Made by a program: the position numbers and the translations under genes. From contig NZ_JAPWKB010000019.1 in assembly GCF_028283785.1 (NCBI RefSeq), positions 1,322,001 through 1,386,000 on the forward strand: a stretch of 64,000 nt of DNA. The letters run 5' to 3'. The stretch is from Paraburkholderia sp. (lineage in GTDB: Bacteria; Pseudomonadota; Gammaproteobacteria; Burkholderiales; Burkholderiaceae). Under the pieces are notes generated by a model. It had not been told where the DNA came from. It was given only the letters and a program-made list of their open reading frames with translations, and ran no database searches. Each line of letters opens with the position of its first letter. Position 1 is the stretch's first letter. Positions 50,052 to 60,076 of the stretch are shown here, in pieces.

Positions 50052-52517
50052 CTACCGTCCGTCCACAACGTCCTTCAGAATCCGCTCGACCCCTTCGACA
50101 TACCCTTGCGTGCCGAAACGGCTCAACGCGGTTTCATATCCCCGCGACACCAGACGCTCGCGCAGCCCGTCGTCGCTGCGCACTTCCGCGAGCGTATCCG
50201 CGAGCGCATGCGCGTCACCGGGCGTACACAGCAGACCGTTGACGCCGTCGTCGATGATTTCGAGCACACCACCGGCGCGCGCCGCGATCACCGGGCGCTG
50301 CGCCAGCATCCCTTCGACGATCACGCGCCCAAACGGCTCCGGCGTGATCGACGTATGGACGACCGCATCGACCGCACGCATGCAAGCGGCGATGTCATGC
50401 TGGAAACCGAGGAAATGCAGCCGCGCGCCGAGATTGTGTTTCGCCGCGAACGCACGCAATTCGATCTCGTACGCGTCTTCGCCGAACAGCGGCGCGCCCA
50501 CCAGCACCGCGTGCATATCCGGGTTCAGCACCATCGCTTCGAGCAGCACGTGCTGGCCTTTCCAGCGCGCGAGACGGCTGAACGAGCCGACCAGATAGGC
50601 ATCCTGCGGCAGATTCAGCCGCGCGCGCAACGCGCTCACCGGCACGGCGCGCAACGCATAAAACGGCTCGACCGAAATGCCGTTGAACACGACGTCGATA
50701 TGCCGGTCGTCGAAACCCGTCAGCTCCGCAAACGCACGCGCCGACGCCGCCGAATTCGCGATCACATGCGCGAGACCGAATTTCGCGCACCACTTGATGA
50801 TCTGCAGTTGCTTGCCGCCAAAATGCTCGCGACTGACGATATCGCGCAAATGCCACACCACCGGCTTTCTCGCGAGACGCCCGACGATCGCGCCGATCAC
50901 CATCGCGCGTTGCGTGTTCGCGTAGATCACGTCCACGTTCTTCGCGCGCTTCTTCGTCTCGCGCACCAGCGACAGCACGCTCGCCAGCGCCTGACGCTTC
51001 GGAATCGCACCCTGCTTGCGCACCGACCGCAGCGCGCCCGCATCGAATACGTTGACCTTCACGCCGGCTTTATCGAGCGCCGTGCGAAACGGTCCATCGT
51101 CGAACAGCACGACTTCGATCCGCGCCCGCAACGCCTTGACGATTTCGAGCAACGACAATTCCGCACCGCCGAGCACGCCGCTCTGATCGATCGCGAGAAT
51201 GCGCGGCGCGCCGGCGACGTCGGCGTCGTTCGAACCGGGCGCGGCGACGTACGGCGTATAGACCGGCAACGTCGCCGTTCGCATCGCCGGGACCGCCGCC
51301 TTCACATGCGCAAAGAAGCGCTCGCGGAAATGCTGGGCGGAAAAACGCTCGGCATTCGTGCGGCAATCGTGCGGCGAAAAACGCGTGAGGTTCGCATCGA
51401 ACGCATCGACGGCGGCGACGATCGAGCCGGTATTCTGCTCGTCGAAAAACATCCCGGTGGGGCGCGGATCGGACAGATCGCGCACGGTTTCGAGCGCCCC
51501 GCCCTTGCCGTATGCAATCACGGGCGTGCCGCAGGCCTGCGCCTCGACCACCGAAATGCCGAAGTCTTCCTCCGCTGCGAACACGAACGCCTTCGCGCGA
51601 CGCATCCGGTCCTGCAACACCTTGAACGGCTGATATCCCATGATCTCGACGTTCGGCCCCGCCTTCGCGCGGATCCGCTCCATCTCCGGCCCGTCGCCGA
51701 TCACCACGAGCTTGCGCTGCGGCATCTGCGCGAACGCCTCGACGATCAGGTCGATTTTCTTGTACGGCACCATCCGCGATGCGGTCAGATAGAAGTCGTC
51801 TTTCTGCGTGTTGACGGTGAACGCATCGACATCGACCGGCGGAAAAATCACTTCGGCGTCGCGCTGATACACCTTCTTGATGCGTCGCGCGATAAACGCC
51901 GAATTCGACACGAAGTGATCGACCGAATTCGCGGTGCGCGTGTCCCAGTTACGCATGTAGTGCAGCACCATCCGCGCCAGAGCGGACTTCGGACCATTGG
52001 TCAGCTTCGACTGTTCCAGATACTGATGCTGCAGATCCCATGCGTAGCGGATCGGCGAATGCACGTAGCTGATATGCACCTGATCCGGGCCGGTCAGCAC
52101 GCCCTTTGCAACGGCGTGGCTGCTGGAGATCACCACGTCGTACGCGGACACGTCGAGCTGCTCGATCGCGAGCGGCATCAGCGGCAGATAGCTGCGGTAT
52201 TTCGTGGCCGCTTTCGGCAGCTTCTGGATAAACGACGTCGTCGCGCGTTTGCCGCGCAAGAACGCGCGGTCGTCGCCGAGAAAATCGACCAACGCGAACA
52301 GATCGGCGTCCGGAAAACAGGCGACGATCTGTTCGAGCACGCGCTCGGCACCGGCATACGTCACCAGCCAGTCATGGATGATCGCCACGCGCACGGGCTT
52401 GCCGGGCGGCGTCGCGGGACGCTGCGGCGCTCTTGCGACCGGTGCGGTGGTCAGTTCGGCCAGCACGCTGCGCGTGGCCGGCTGCATGACGACTTCATCG
52501 AAGGCATCGTTTTTCAT
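50052..52517 (-). CDS. double GT4 glycosyltransferase
   Basis: 821 residues with two GT-B modules in one chain. Module 1 (about 45-400): VAIIHDWLVTYAGAERVLEQIVACFPDADLF, LTASRMVPYKKIDLIVEAFAQ, EDFGISVVEAQACGTPVIAYGKGGALETV. Module 2 (about 435-815): ILAIDQSGVLGGAELSLLEIVKAL, VGSFSRLARWKGQHVLLEA, PEPFGRVIVEGMLAQRPVIAARAGG. Each keeps the E-x7-E sugar-nucleotide motif, so both may be active and add two sugars in turn. The ATG at 52517 overlaps the flippase stop (ATGA). Placement matches BceR of cepacian clusters (inference). Confidence 0.92.
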   Translation of the reverse strand: MKNDAFDEVVMQPATRSVLAELTTAPVARAPQRPATPPGKPVRVAIIHDWLVTYAGAERVLEQIVACFPDADLFALVDFLGDDRAFLRGKRATTSFIQKLPKAATKYRSYLPLMPLAIEQLDVSAYDVVISSSHAVAKGVLTGPDQVHISYVHSPIRYAWDLQHQYLEQSKLTNGPKSALARMVLHYMRNWDTRTANSVDHFVSNSAFIARRIKKVYQRDAEVIFPPVDVDAFTVNTQKDDFYLTASRMVPYKKIDLIVEAFAQMPQRKLVVIGDGPEMERIRAKAGPNVEIMGYQPFKVLQDRMRRAKAFVFAAEEDFGISVVEAQACGTPVIAYGKGGALETVRDLSDPRPTGMFFDEQNTGSIVAAVDAFDANLTRFSPHDCRTNAERFSAQHFRERFFAHVKAAVPAMRTATLPVYTPYVAAPGSNDADVAGAPRILAIDQSGVLGGAELSLLEIVKALRARIEVVLFDDGPFRTALDKAGVKVNVFDAGALRSVRKQGAIPKRQALASVLSLVRETKKRAKNVDVIYANTQRAMVIGAIVGRLARKPVVWHLRDIVSREHFGGKQLQIIKWCAKFGLAHVIANSAASARAFAELTGFDDRHIDVVFNGISVEPFYALRAVPVSALRARLNLPQDAYLVGSFSRLARWKGQHVLLEAMVLNPDMHAVLVGAPLFGEDAYEIELRAFAAKHNLGARLHFLGFQHDIAACMRAVDAVVHTSITPEPFGRVIVEGMLAQRPVIAARAGGVLEIIDDGVNGLLCTPGDAHALADTLAEVRSDDGLRERLVSRGYETALSRFGTQGYVEGVERILKDVVDGR

Positions 52518-53992
52518 GCGCTCTTCCTCGGAATCAGCCGCAACTTCAGTTGCGACAGCAATGAACGCGCAAGTTCGCGCAAAGCGGGAGTCATCGTGAA
52601 CGACCAGACGAGGTTCGCGGCCACCACCAGCACCGCCGCGACGATCGCGCTCGTGAGGCTGGGCATCACGTTCGCGAGCCACAGGCTGCCCAGCAGAAAC
52701 GCAAGGTGCGCGACCATGTCGAGCACGATCGGGCGGGCGCGAATCGCGGCGAATTTCAGCAGCACGCCGTAATCGAACAGCGAACGCCCGGCCACCGCAA
52801 CGGCTGCGCCGGGCAGTCCGAAGTGCGAGATGCCGAACCACAGCGCGCCGGCGAACAGCGGCAATTCGAACAGCCCGACGCGCGCGGCGGTGGCCGGATT
52901 GACCTGCGACTGGATCAGGATGCGCGTGACGTTCGCCTGGCCGACCAGCCACACGGCGATGATCAGGATCCGGCCCACCGGCGCGGCGACGGTCGCGATC
53001 TCGTTGCCGACCCACAGATGCAGAAACGGTTCGAGCACCAGCAACGCGACCAGCGCCACCGGCGTGAACACGCCATTGAGAAATTCGAGCGATTGTTGCG
53101 TGAGCGTGTCGGCGTGCGCGCGTTCAACCGCCGACAAACGCGGGAACAGCGTGCGTTGCAGCGCGGTCGGCACGATGTTCAGACGCGTGACGAGGTTCTG
53201 CGGCACCGTGTAATACGTGACGAATTTCGCGCCCATCGCGGTGCCGAGCATCACGCGGTCGAGCGAGTCCATCACCATCTGCGTGACGCTGGCAATCAGC
53301 ATCCAGCCGCCGAAACTGAACAGCCCTTTCGCGACGCCGAATTGCGGCGGACGCACCGCGCGGATGTCGAGCACCTTGAATGCCGAGCGCCCCAGCATCA
53401 CCGCCGCGATCAGTCGCGCGAGCACGGCTGCGGCCAGCACGTTCTGCAAGGTCGGGCCCATCGCCCACGCGGCGCCGAGCGGCAACAACTGGAACAGGAA
53501 CGTGCCGATGGTCTGATTGGTGTTGTAGACGCCGAACCGTTCCGCGCCGTTGATCGCGCCGGCAAACACCCACGACACGTTCGCGAGCGGAATCGCCAGT
53601 GCGAGCCATGGCAACGCGAGATACACCTCATGCTGAAGTTCCGGCGACACCTTGGTGAAATACGCGGTGTACAGAAACGCGCCGAAATAGATGATCAGCC
53701 CGCCGATGATGCCCGTCACGAGATTGAGCCACGTCGCGCTCCAGAACACGCGCTCGCATTCGTCGGCATCGTTCGACGCGCGCGCCTTCGAGATGTGGTT
53801 CTGCGCGGCCATGCTCATGCCGAGATCGAGGATCCCGAAGTAGCCGATCAGCGTCCACACCAGCGCGATCACGCCGTATCGTTCGACGCCCAGAAAGTGG
53901 ATGTACGACGGAACCGTGACGAGCGACACGAACGTCGGCAACACCAGCCCGACGAAATTGATCGCTACGTTCCTGAGAATGCCTTTGTCCAT
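52514..53992 (-). CDS. Wzx-type polysaccharide flippase
   Basis: 492 residues with about 12-14 membrane helices (GILRNVAINFVGLVLPTFVSLVTVPSYIHFLGVERYGVIALVWTLIGYFGILDLGMSMA at the N-terminus, typical of the Wzx/RfbX family). It would turn lipid-linked repeat units of the exopolysaccharide to the periplasmic side. It overlaps the double glycosyltransferase gene by 4 bases; position corresponds to bceQ (inference). Confidence 0.9.
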   Translation of the reverse strand: MDKGILRNVAINFVGLVLPTFVSLVTVPSYIHFLGVERYGVIALVWTLIGYFGILDLGMSMAAQNHISKARASNDADECERVFWSATWLNLVTGIIGGLIIYFGAFLYTAYFTKVSPELQHEVYLALPWLALAIPLANVSWVFAGAINGAERFGVYNTNQTIGTFLFQLLPLGAAWAMGPTLQNVLAAAVLARLIAAVMLGRSAFKVLDIRAVRPPQFGVAKGLFSFGGWMLIASVTQMVMDSLDRVMLGTAMGAKFVTYYTVPQNLVTRLNIVPTALQRTLFPRLSAVERAHADTLTQQSLEFLNGVFTPVALVALLVLEPFLHLWVGNEIATVAAPVGRILIIAVWLVGQANVTRILIQSQVNPATAARVGLFELPLFAGALWFGISHFGLPGAAVAVAGRSLFDYGVLLKFAAIRARPIVLDMVAHLAFLLGSLWLANVMPSLTSAIVAAVLVVAANLVWSFTMTPALRELARSLLSQLKLRLIPRKSA

Positions 53993-54192
53993 CGTGTGCC
54001 TTTGCTCTCCGCGCGAATATCCCGCATCGAGTAAAGCACGTAAAAAATCGGCATTAATACGCGCGAGTCGTTAGAAAATAATTCACGCGTATCGAAAAAA
54101 AGGCAGCGTGCCGCACGGCCCGGCGTGCCCGGCGGGTTAAGCCGGAGATCACGCCGGAGACTACGCCGGACCTTGCGCTGCAGAGTGCATCG

Positions 54193-56454
54193 TCAAGGCT
54201 TCCACCGGTACATCGTCACCTTGCCGCGCGCATCTTCCTCGACGAACACCAGGTATTCGCCGTCCTTGCGACGCGCGGCGCTGACGCCGTTCGGCACATC
54301 GACCCAGCCCGACGTACTGCCGACTTCCGGACCGGGCCGCATCACGCCGATTTCCTTGCCGGTGTCCTTGTCGTAGACATGCACCGCGCCGACCGGCTCG
54401 ACCACGAAAATATATTGCCCTTCGACCGTCAGGCCGATCGCGGTACGCACCGGCCGCGCGTTCGGCTCCCACGGCAGCGTGATCGCATAGCGCTGCACCG
54501 GCTTGCCGGTGCCCCATTTGTCGTAGCGCACCAGCAGACGCCCGGCCTCCTTCCAGAAGTTCTTGTCGCCCGGCAGTTGCGGCGTGTAGCCGGTCGCGTA
54601 CATCGAATCGGTATCCGGTTCGTAGATGGCGCGATGCAGTTCGGTGAACGGTTGCGGCACCGGATATGCGGTGAGGTTCGAGTACGAATAGATCGGGTTG
54701 CCCTGCGCGTCGAGCCCGCCGAAGCGGAAGCGGAAGATGCCTTTGTCGTCGCGTGCGCGCCAGATGTCGCCATTGGTATCGACCCACCAGCCCCAGCCGC
54801 CCGCGAGCTTGGTGCCGGTGGTGTTGGTGGTGAATTCGTTCGCGTCGAAACGGCCGTTGCCGTTGCTGTCGCGCCAGATCCAGTCGCCGCCTGGCGGCGC
54901 ATTCGGAATGTTTTCCACCGGACGGCCCCGGTCGGCCATAAAGCCCGACGGAATCGCAACCTCACCGTCGCGCGCGGCATTGAAGCGGTAAATTTTCAGG
55001 TGATCCGCGTACATGTCGGTCAGATACAGGATCGTGTGACCCTTCAGGCTGCGTGCGATCGGCAGGCCCGGCCATTGATCGGTATGGAACACCGGATCTT
55101 CCGGATACTTGAAGCGGTTCGACAGAAAGCCGACGTATTTCCAGTCCTGACCGGCCGGTTTGGACAGATCGAGTTCGAAGCGCTTGTTGCCGGTATAGAC
55201 ACTGTCCGGACGCGCGGGATCGATCCACGCGCCATCGACGAACAACAGCCCTTGCACCTGCCACTGCTGCTTGCCGTCCGACGCATAGCTTTCGAGCGTC
55301 GCGCCGAGACCGGCGCCGAGCGGTTCGTAATTCGGCCCGGTGCCGTTGCAACCGACGTACACGTTGCCCTTCGCATCGACGCCGACGCTGGTCAGTCCGT
55401 TGAACCGCTGCGGCCCCGGCTTGCCCGCGACGCCCGAGAAGATACCGCCGCGCTCGCCGAGCATGCCGGACATCGCATAACGCGCGCCGCTCTTCGTGAA
55501 GAACAGCACCTGCTGGCGCGGCCCATTATCGGCGATCAGCACCCGGCCTTGCGCGTCCACCGCCACGTCCACCGCGACCGTTTCCGGCGGCAGCGCGGGT
55601 GCGTCGTCGAGCTGCTGGCCGCTTGCGCCCAGGTGCAGCAGCTTCGGCGCCTTGGCGGTGCGCGTGTCGCTCAGCACCCACAGCGAGTTGTCCGGCGCGA
55701 GCGCGATACGCCCGGGTTCGCGGACCGTCCACGATGCTTTCGATTGCATCGAATCCGCGGTGTACGACAGGATCCGGTCGTTCGACGTGTCCGACGCATA
55801 GAGCGTCGTGTCGTTGGCCGCGAGGCCGCCGATATTCGCATCCGACGCGCTGGCCTTCGCGCGTTTGTTCTCGGTATCGACCTCGTTGATCTTCAGAAAA
55901 CCGGTGGCGAGTTGCGCATGCGGATCGAGCGGACGCGCAGCGGCCTGAAACGCCGCGACGTTCTTGATATCGCCGATCGTGCGGCGCGACACGCCGAACC
56001 ACTGCTGGCCTTTCGGCGGCCAGATGCCTTGTCCGACGAGATGACCGCCTTCGTTATCGACCGCGACCGCCGCATACAGATACTTGTGGTTCAACGCGAT
56101 CGCGTTGCCGCCGCTATTGCCCCAGCCGTGCGTGCCGCCCGCGAAACCGAGCATCTTGCCGTTCTGGTACACGCTGATTTCTGCGCCGCTTTCGTCCCAC
56201 GGCGTGTTCGTATAGACCTTGCCGTCGGGCGTGACCGCGATGGCCGAGATGTTGATCTGGGTCCACGCGCCGTCGCCGAAACCGAAGGTGTTGCCGATCC
56301 ACGAGGTCTTCACGTTCAGCGCGGTTTCCGCGTGCGAACCGACCGCGACCACACATGCGAACGCGCACAACAATTTGCCGACCGAGTTCGCCACCGACTT
56401 GAAGCCGGCTTTCGATACGGTCGATGAGACGGACAAACCGGACAAACGAGCCAA
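54193..56454 (-). CDS. secreted beta-propeller (NHL/SMP-30-like) protein, TTG start
   Basis: 753 residues. The start is read as TTG at 56454, with GGAGG six bases upstream; the open frame reaches 56541 but without a ribosome site. A signal peptide follows (SVGKLLCAFACVVAVGSHAETA). The rest is strand-rich with repeated blades, such as GKVYTNTPWDESGAEISVYQNGK, NDRILSYTADSMQSK, GNVYVGCNGTGPNYEPLG and GKEIGVMRPGPEV, plus an EF-hand-like DSNGNGRFDANEF. It may be a periplasmic polysaccharide-binding or lyase-like protein of the exopolysaccharide locus. No active site is recognised. Confidence 0.82.
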   Translation of the reverse strand: MARLSGLSVSSTVSKAGFKSVANSVGKLLCAFACVVAVGSHAETALNVKTSWIGNTFGFGDGAWTQINISAIAVTPDGKVYTNTPWDESGAEISVYQNGKMLGFAGGTHGWGNSGGNAIALNHKYLYAAVAVDNEGGHLVGQGIWPPKGQQWFGVSRRTIGDIKNVAAFQAAARPLDPHAQLATGFLKINEVDTENKRAKASASDANIGGLAANDTTLYASDTSNDRILSYTADSMQSKASWTVREPGRIALAPDNSLWVLSDTRTAKAPKLLHLGASGQQLDDAPALPPETVAVDVAVDAQGRVLIADNGPRQQVLFFTKSGARYAMSGMLGERGGIFSGVAGKPGPQRFNGLTSVGVDAKGNVYVGCNGTGPNYEPLGAGLGATLESYASDGKQQWQVQGLLFVDGAWIDPARPDSVYTGNKRFELDLSKPAGQDWKYVGFLSNRFKYPEDPVFHTDQWPGLPIARSLKGHTILYLTDMYADHLKIYRFNAARDGEVAIPSGFMADRGRPVENIPNAPPGGDWIWRDSNGNGRFDANEFTTNTTGTKLAGGWGWWVDTNGDIWRARDDKGIFRFRFGGLDAQGNPIYSYSNLTAYPVPQPFTELHRAIYEPDTDSMYATGYTPQLPGDKNFWKEAGRLLVRYDKWGTGKPVQRYAITLPWEPNARPVRTAIGLTVEGQYIFVVEPVGAVHVYDKDTGKEIGVMRPGPEVGSTSGWVDVPNGVSAARRKDGEYLVFVEEDARGKVTMYRWKP

Positions 56455-56914
56455 AGTATTCCTCCAGGTGGCAGCGGCAGATTGGACGCGCGGCTGCCGC
56501 CCGTGCACGGCGACGTTACGCGTGAAAGCCGTTCCGGCCAAATTCGAAATTAATTCAAAATTATTCGAGGCTTTAAAGACGTTACGAAGTAATTCAATTA
56601 AAACTGCTCATCCGCAAAAGCGACCTGCGATTACACGCCGGTTCGATAAAAAAAATCATCTTTACCGATTCATTGCGCGCGGATAACACCGCGTTATCCG
56701 GCTGTAAGCCCTGTTGCAACGGCTTCGCCGTCCACTGTGCGTGATCGTCGTGAATAAAACCGTGCATCAGCGCGCATAGCGGATTCAATTTCATCCGCGT
56801 TTTTTCGGATTTTCTTTTCCCTAGAATGAATCGCGCTTCCGTTGCCATGCGCACGGCCTCGTCGCCATGCCCATTGCGCGTCCCATCACGATGCATCGCT
56901 CATATGGACGGTTC
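56455..56914. other. 460-base AT-richer divergent promoter region
   Basis: It lies between the propeller gene and the acyltransferase/SGNH pair and includes an AT-rich stretch near 56540-56610 suited to promoters. No gene, terminator or clear operator is seen. Confidence 0.6.
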
Positions 56915-58141
56915 ATGACAGCTAGCGCTCTCTCCACGCCACCCGCTTCGACGACCGCGCCCGCGCATTCGCCGCGGATCGTGCAACTCGACGGCCTGCG
57001 CGCGATCGCCGTGCTGGCCGTGTTCGCCCAGCACGCGTTGAAAGCGCCGTTGTGGATGGGCGTCGATCTGTTCTTCGTACTGAGCGGCTTTCTGATCAGC
57101 GGCATCCTGATGGAACGCAAGTCGCGCGGCCAGTCGTATTTCAGCTATTTCTATGCGCGACGTGCACGCCGGATCCTGCCGCCGTATCTGTTGCTGATGG
57201 CGGTCTCGTCGCTGCTGTTCGGGGTCGCGTGGATGCAGCACTGGCAGTGGTACGCGTTCTTCGCGACGAATATCGGCGACGCGCTGAACCAGAGCGGTCA
57301 CGACAGTCTCAACGTGCTGTGGTCGCTGGCGGTCGAGGAACAGTTCTACATCGTCTGGCCGTTCGTGATCCTGTTCGTGCCGCAACGCGCGCTCGGCTAC
57401 GTAGCGGCCGCGCTGATCGTGATCGTGCCGGTGCTGCGCGCCGTGGCGACGCCGTGGTTCGATTCGTTCTGGCCGATCTATTACCTGACGCCGTTCCGGA
57501 TGGATCTGCTGGCGGCCGGCGCATTGCTCGCGGTGATGGTGCGACGCAATCCGAATGCGCTCGAACCGTTCAAGGGGCTCGCCGTGCTGGGCGCGCTTGC
57601 CGCGCTTGCAGTGCTCGCGTGGCTGCATCTGCACTACCCGCGTTTTCGTGCAGCGAATACGCCGCTGTCGAATGCAGCGCTCTATAGCGTGTCGCTGTTG
57701 CTGTGCACGTCGGTCGTGGTGATTGCGCTGCAAAGCAAGGGCATCGTCAAGCGGCTGCTGTGCAATCCGGTACTCGTCTATATCGGCACGATCAGCTACA
57801 CGATCTATCTGATTCACCTGAGCGTGCTGTACACGCTGTGGCCGCTGCATATGAACCGCTACGTGACGGCCGCGCTGGCGCTCGCGATCACGCTCGCCTA
57901 TGCCAGCGCGACCTGGTTCGGTTTCGAGCGACGCCTGATTCACGGCGCGGGCAAGCGTGCGGCACAACCGGTGCGCGTGACGTCGCCCGCACATGCAACG
58001 CACGCCACACATCCGCTTCCGGCTCATTCGAAGGCGCAGAAAACCGCCCATGCGTCGCACGGCATGGCCAACGCGTCGACCAATGCGGGCTCGGGTAACG
58101 GCCTCGCGTCGGCGTCGCGGGCGTCGCAGGGGCGTGCATGA
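56915..58141 (+). CDS. acyltransferase 3 family membrane protein
   Basis: 408 residues from the ATG at 56915; ATGs at 56867 and 56891 are also in frame and no ribosome site is decisive. It has about 10 helices and family motifs IVQLDGLRAIAVLAVFAQHALKAPLWMGVDLFFVLSGFLISGILMERK, YFYARRARRILPPYL and LWSLAVEEQFYIVWPFVI. It probably acylates exopolysaccharide sugars, as BceO is thought to do. The C-terminal 60 residues are a Ala/His/Ser-rich tail. Its stop overlaps the SGNH hydrolase start (ATGA). Confidence 0.9.
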   Translation: MTASALSTPPASTTAPAHSPRIVQLDGLRAIAVLAVFAQHALKAPLWMGVDLFFVLSGFLISGILMERKSRGQSYFSYFYARRARRILPPYLLLMAVSSLLFGVAWMQHWQWYAFFATNIGDALNQSGHDSLNVLWSLAVEEQFYIVWPFVILFVPQRALGYVAAALIVIVPVLRAVATPWFDSFWPIYYLTPFRMDLLAAGALLAVMVRRNPNALEPFKGLAVLGALAALAVLAWLHLHYPRFRAANTPLSNAALYSVSLLLCTSVVVIALQSKGIVKRLLCNPVLVYIGTISYTIYLIHLSVLYTLWPLHMNRYVTAALALAITLAYASATWFGFERRLIHGAGKRAAQPVRVTSPAHATHATHPLPAHSKAQKTAHASHGMANASTNAGSGNGLASASRASQGRA

Positions 58142-58905
58142 CGGCGCGTGTGTCGCATGCCGGACGCTTGCGTGTGCGGCTGGGCGTCAGTGCGATCGCA
58201 CTCGCCGCAGCCGCTGTGCTGACCGATCCCGCGGCGTCTGCGGCGTCGGCCGTATCGACGCGAAGTGTGTTGATCGAAGCGTACGGCGACTCGACGACGC
58301 TCGGCATTTCCTGTGCGAACGGTCATTGCGCGCCGTTGCCGGACAACGCCGTGACCGCTTTGCAGGACCGTTTGCGCGATGCGCACAGCGCCGATGCGGC
58401 GTCGATCAGCGTGACGAATCTCGCTGTAGGCGGAACCATGGCCTCGCAACTGCTCGACGGCACCGACCGCGCACGCGGCGTGCCGTGGCGCGAGCGGATG
58501 AGCGCTTCGTCCGCGCAGATCGTGATGATCAATTACGGCATCAACGAAATGATGCACAAGCAGACGCCCGACCAGTTTTACGCGGCTGAGACCGCACTCG
58601 TGCAGATCGCGTTGAAGGCAGGCAAGCGTGTGGTCTTGCAGACGTCGAACCCGATGCCCGATCCGCGCTTTAACACGAATCTCGCACCGATGATCGCGAT
58701 GACGCGGCGCGTTGCCGCCGAGCAGCACGTGCCGCTCGTCGATCAATACGCGTACATCAGCGGGTTATCGGGTTGGCAAATGATGATGTCGGACGGCGCG
58801 CATCCGAAACCGGCGTTGTACCGGTTGAAAGCCGCACAGGATTTTGCCGTGGTGGAACCGTTGATCGGCGCAGTCGATCGTGGTTCGAACCACGCAGGCG
58901 AATGA
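58138..58905 (+). CDS. secreted SGNH/GDSL hydrolase
   Basis: 255 residues with a signal-like N-terminus (LRVRLGVSAIALAAAAVLTDPAASAASA). Block I is YGDSTTLG with the Ser nucleophile, the Asn of block III is in NYGINEM, and block V is SDGAHP with Asp and His. These enzymes remove or move acyl groups. The 4-base overlap with the acyltransferase suggests the two set acetylation of the exopolysaccharide, as in AlgJ/AlgX-type pairs. Confidence 0.88.
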   Translation: MTARVSHAGRLRVRLGVSAIALAAAAVLTDPAASAASAVSTRSVLIEAYGDSTTLGISCANGHCAPLPDNAVTALQDRLRDAHSADAASISVTNLAVGGTMASQLLDGTDRARGVPWRERMSASSAQIVMINYGINEMMHKQTPDQFYAAETALVQIALKAGKRVVLQTSNPMPDPRFNTNLAPMIAMTRRVAAEQHVPLVDQYAYISGLSGWQMMMSDGAHPKPALYRLKAAQDFAVVEPLIGAVDRGSNHAGE

Positions 58906-58994
58906 CGCAATTCATGCAGTTCAGTCCGTTGATCGAGCCGTGCTTTGCCGGCTAGCCAGGCATTTTTACTTTTACTCTTGACCGAAGGCAACCT

Positions 58995-60038
58995 ATGAAC
59001 AACCAGGCGAAAGCGATTATTACCGGCGTGTCCGGTCAGGACGGCGCATATCTGACGAAGCTGTTGCTCGACAAGGGCTATCAGGTGACGGGCACCTACC
59101 GTCGCACCAGTTCCGTCAATTTCTGGCGGATGGGCGAACTGGGCGTGCTCGATCATCCGAACCTGCGACTGGTCGAACACGACCTGACCGATCTCGGCTC
59201 GACGTTGCGTCTGCTGGACAGCACGCAGGCCGACGAGTTGTACAACCTTGCCGCGCAGAGTTTCGTCGGCGTGTCGTTCGACCAGCCGATCACGACGGCC
59301 GAAGTCACGGGTGTGGGCGCATTGAATCTGCTCGAAGGCATCCGGATCGTCAGCAAGAACACGCGTTATTACCAGGCATCGACGTCGGAGATGTTCGGCA
59401 AGGTTCAGGCGGTACCGCAACGCGAGGAGACGCCGTTTTATCCGCGCAGTCCGTACGGTGTGGCGAAGCTGTTTGCGCACTGGACGACGATCAACTATCG
59501 CGAGTCGTACGGGATTTTCGGCAGCAGCGGGATTCTGTTCAATCATGAATCGCCGTTGCGCGGGCGCGAGTTCGTGACGCGCAAGATCACCGACACCGTC
59601 GCGAAGATCCGGCTGGGCAAGGTGGATGCGCTGGAGCTGGGCAATATGGATGCGAAGCGCGACTGGGGTTTTGCGCAGGAGTATGTCGAAGGCATGTGGC
59701 GGATGTTGCAGGCGAGCGAGCCGGACACGTATGTGCTGGCGACCAACCGCACTGAGACCGTACGCGATTTCGTGCGGATGGCGTTTGCCGCGGCCGGCTA
59801 TCAGCTGGAGTGGTCGGGCAAGGATGAGCGCGAGATCGGTATCGACGTGTCGACGGGTAAGACGCTGGTGCGTGTGAACCCGAAGTTTTATCGGCCGGCG
59901 GAGGTGGATCTGCTGATTGGGGCCGCCGATAAGGCGCGGGAGAAGCTGGGGTGGAAGCCCGAGACGACGCTCGAGCAGTTGTGTCAGATGATGGTGGTGG
60001 CGGATCTGGCTCGTAACGAGCAACATGAGACGTGGTGA
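58995..60038 (+). CDS. gmd: GDP-mannose 4,6-dehydratase
   Basis: 347 residues. The Rossmann start [51 protein letters not shown], the catalytic STSEMFG and [10 protein letters not shown] (Tyr-x3-Lys), and FNHESPLRG are diagnostic. It makes GDP-4-keto-6-deoxymannose, the precursor of GDP-rhamnose or GDP-fucose units. It corresponds to bceN by gene order and ends just before repeat element B. Confidence 0.95.
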   Translation: MNNQAKAIITGVSGQDGAYLTKLLLDKGYQVTGTYRRTSSVNFWRMGELGVLDHPNLRLVEHDLTDLGSTLRLLDSTQADELYNLAAQSFVGVSFDQPITTAEVTGVGALNLLEGIRIVSKNTRYYQASTSEMFGKVQAVPQREETPFYPRSPYGVAKLFAHWTTINYRESYGIFGSSGILFNHESPLRGREFVTRKITDTVAKIRLGKVDALELGNMDAKRDWGFAQEYVEGMWRMLQASEPDTYVLATNRTETVRDFVRMAFAAAGYQLEWSGKDEREIGIDVSTGKTLVRVNPKFYRPAEVDLLIGAADKAREKLGWKPETTLEQLCQMMVVADLARNEQHETW

Positions 60039-60076
60039 TTTTTTTCCGCCTCTGGCGGTAGGTTGGGTTTGCGTTT

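Noticed and set aside
56594-56896. 100-residue minus-strand ORF between the propeller and acyltransferase genes
   Set aside because: No ribosome site, no recognisable motif, and it overlaps the AT-rich promoter zone and the acyltransferase start region.
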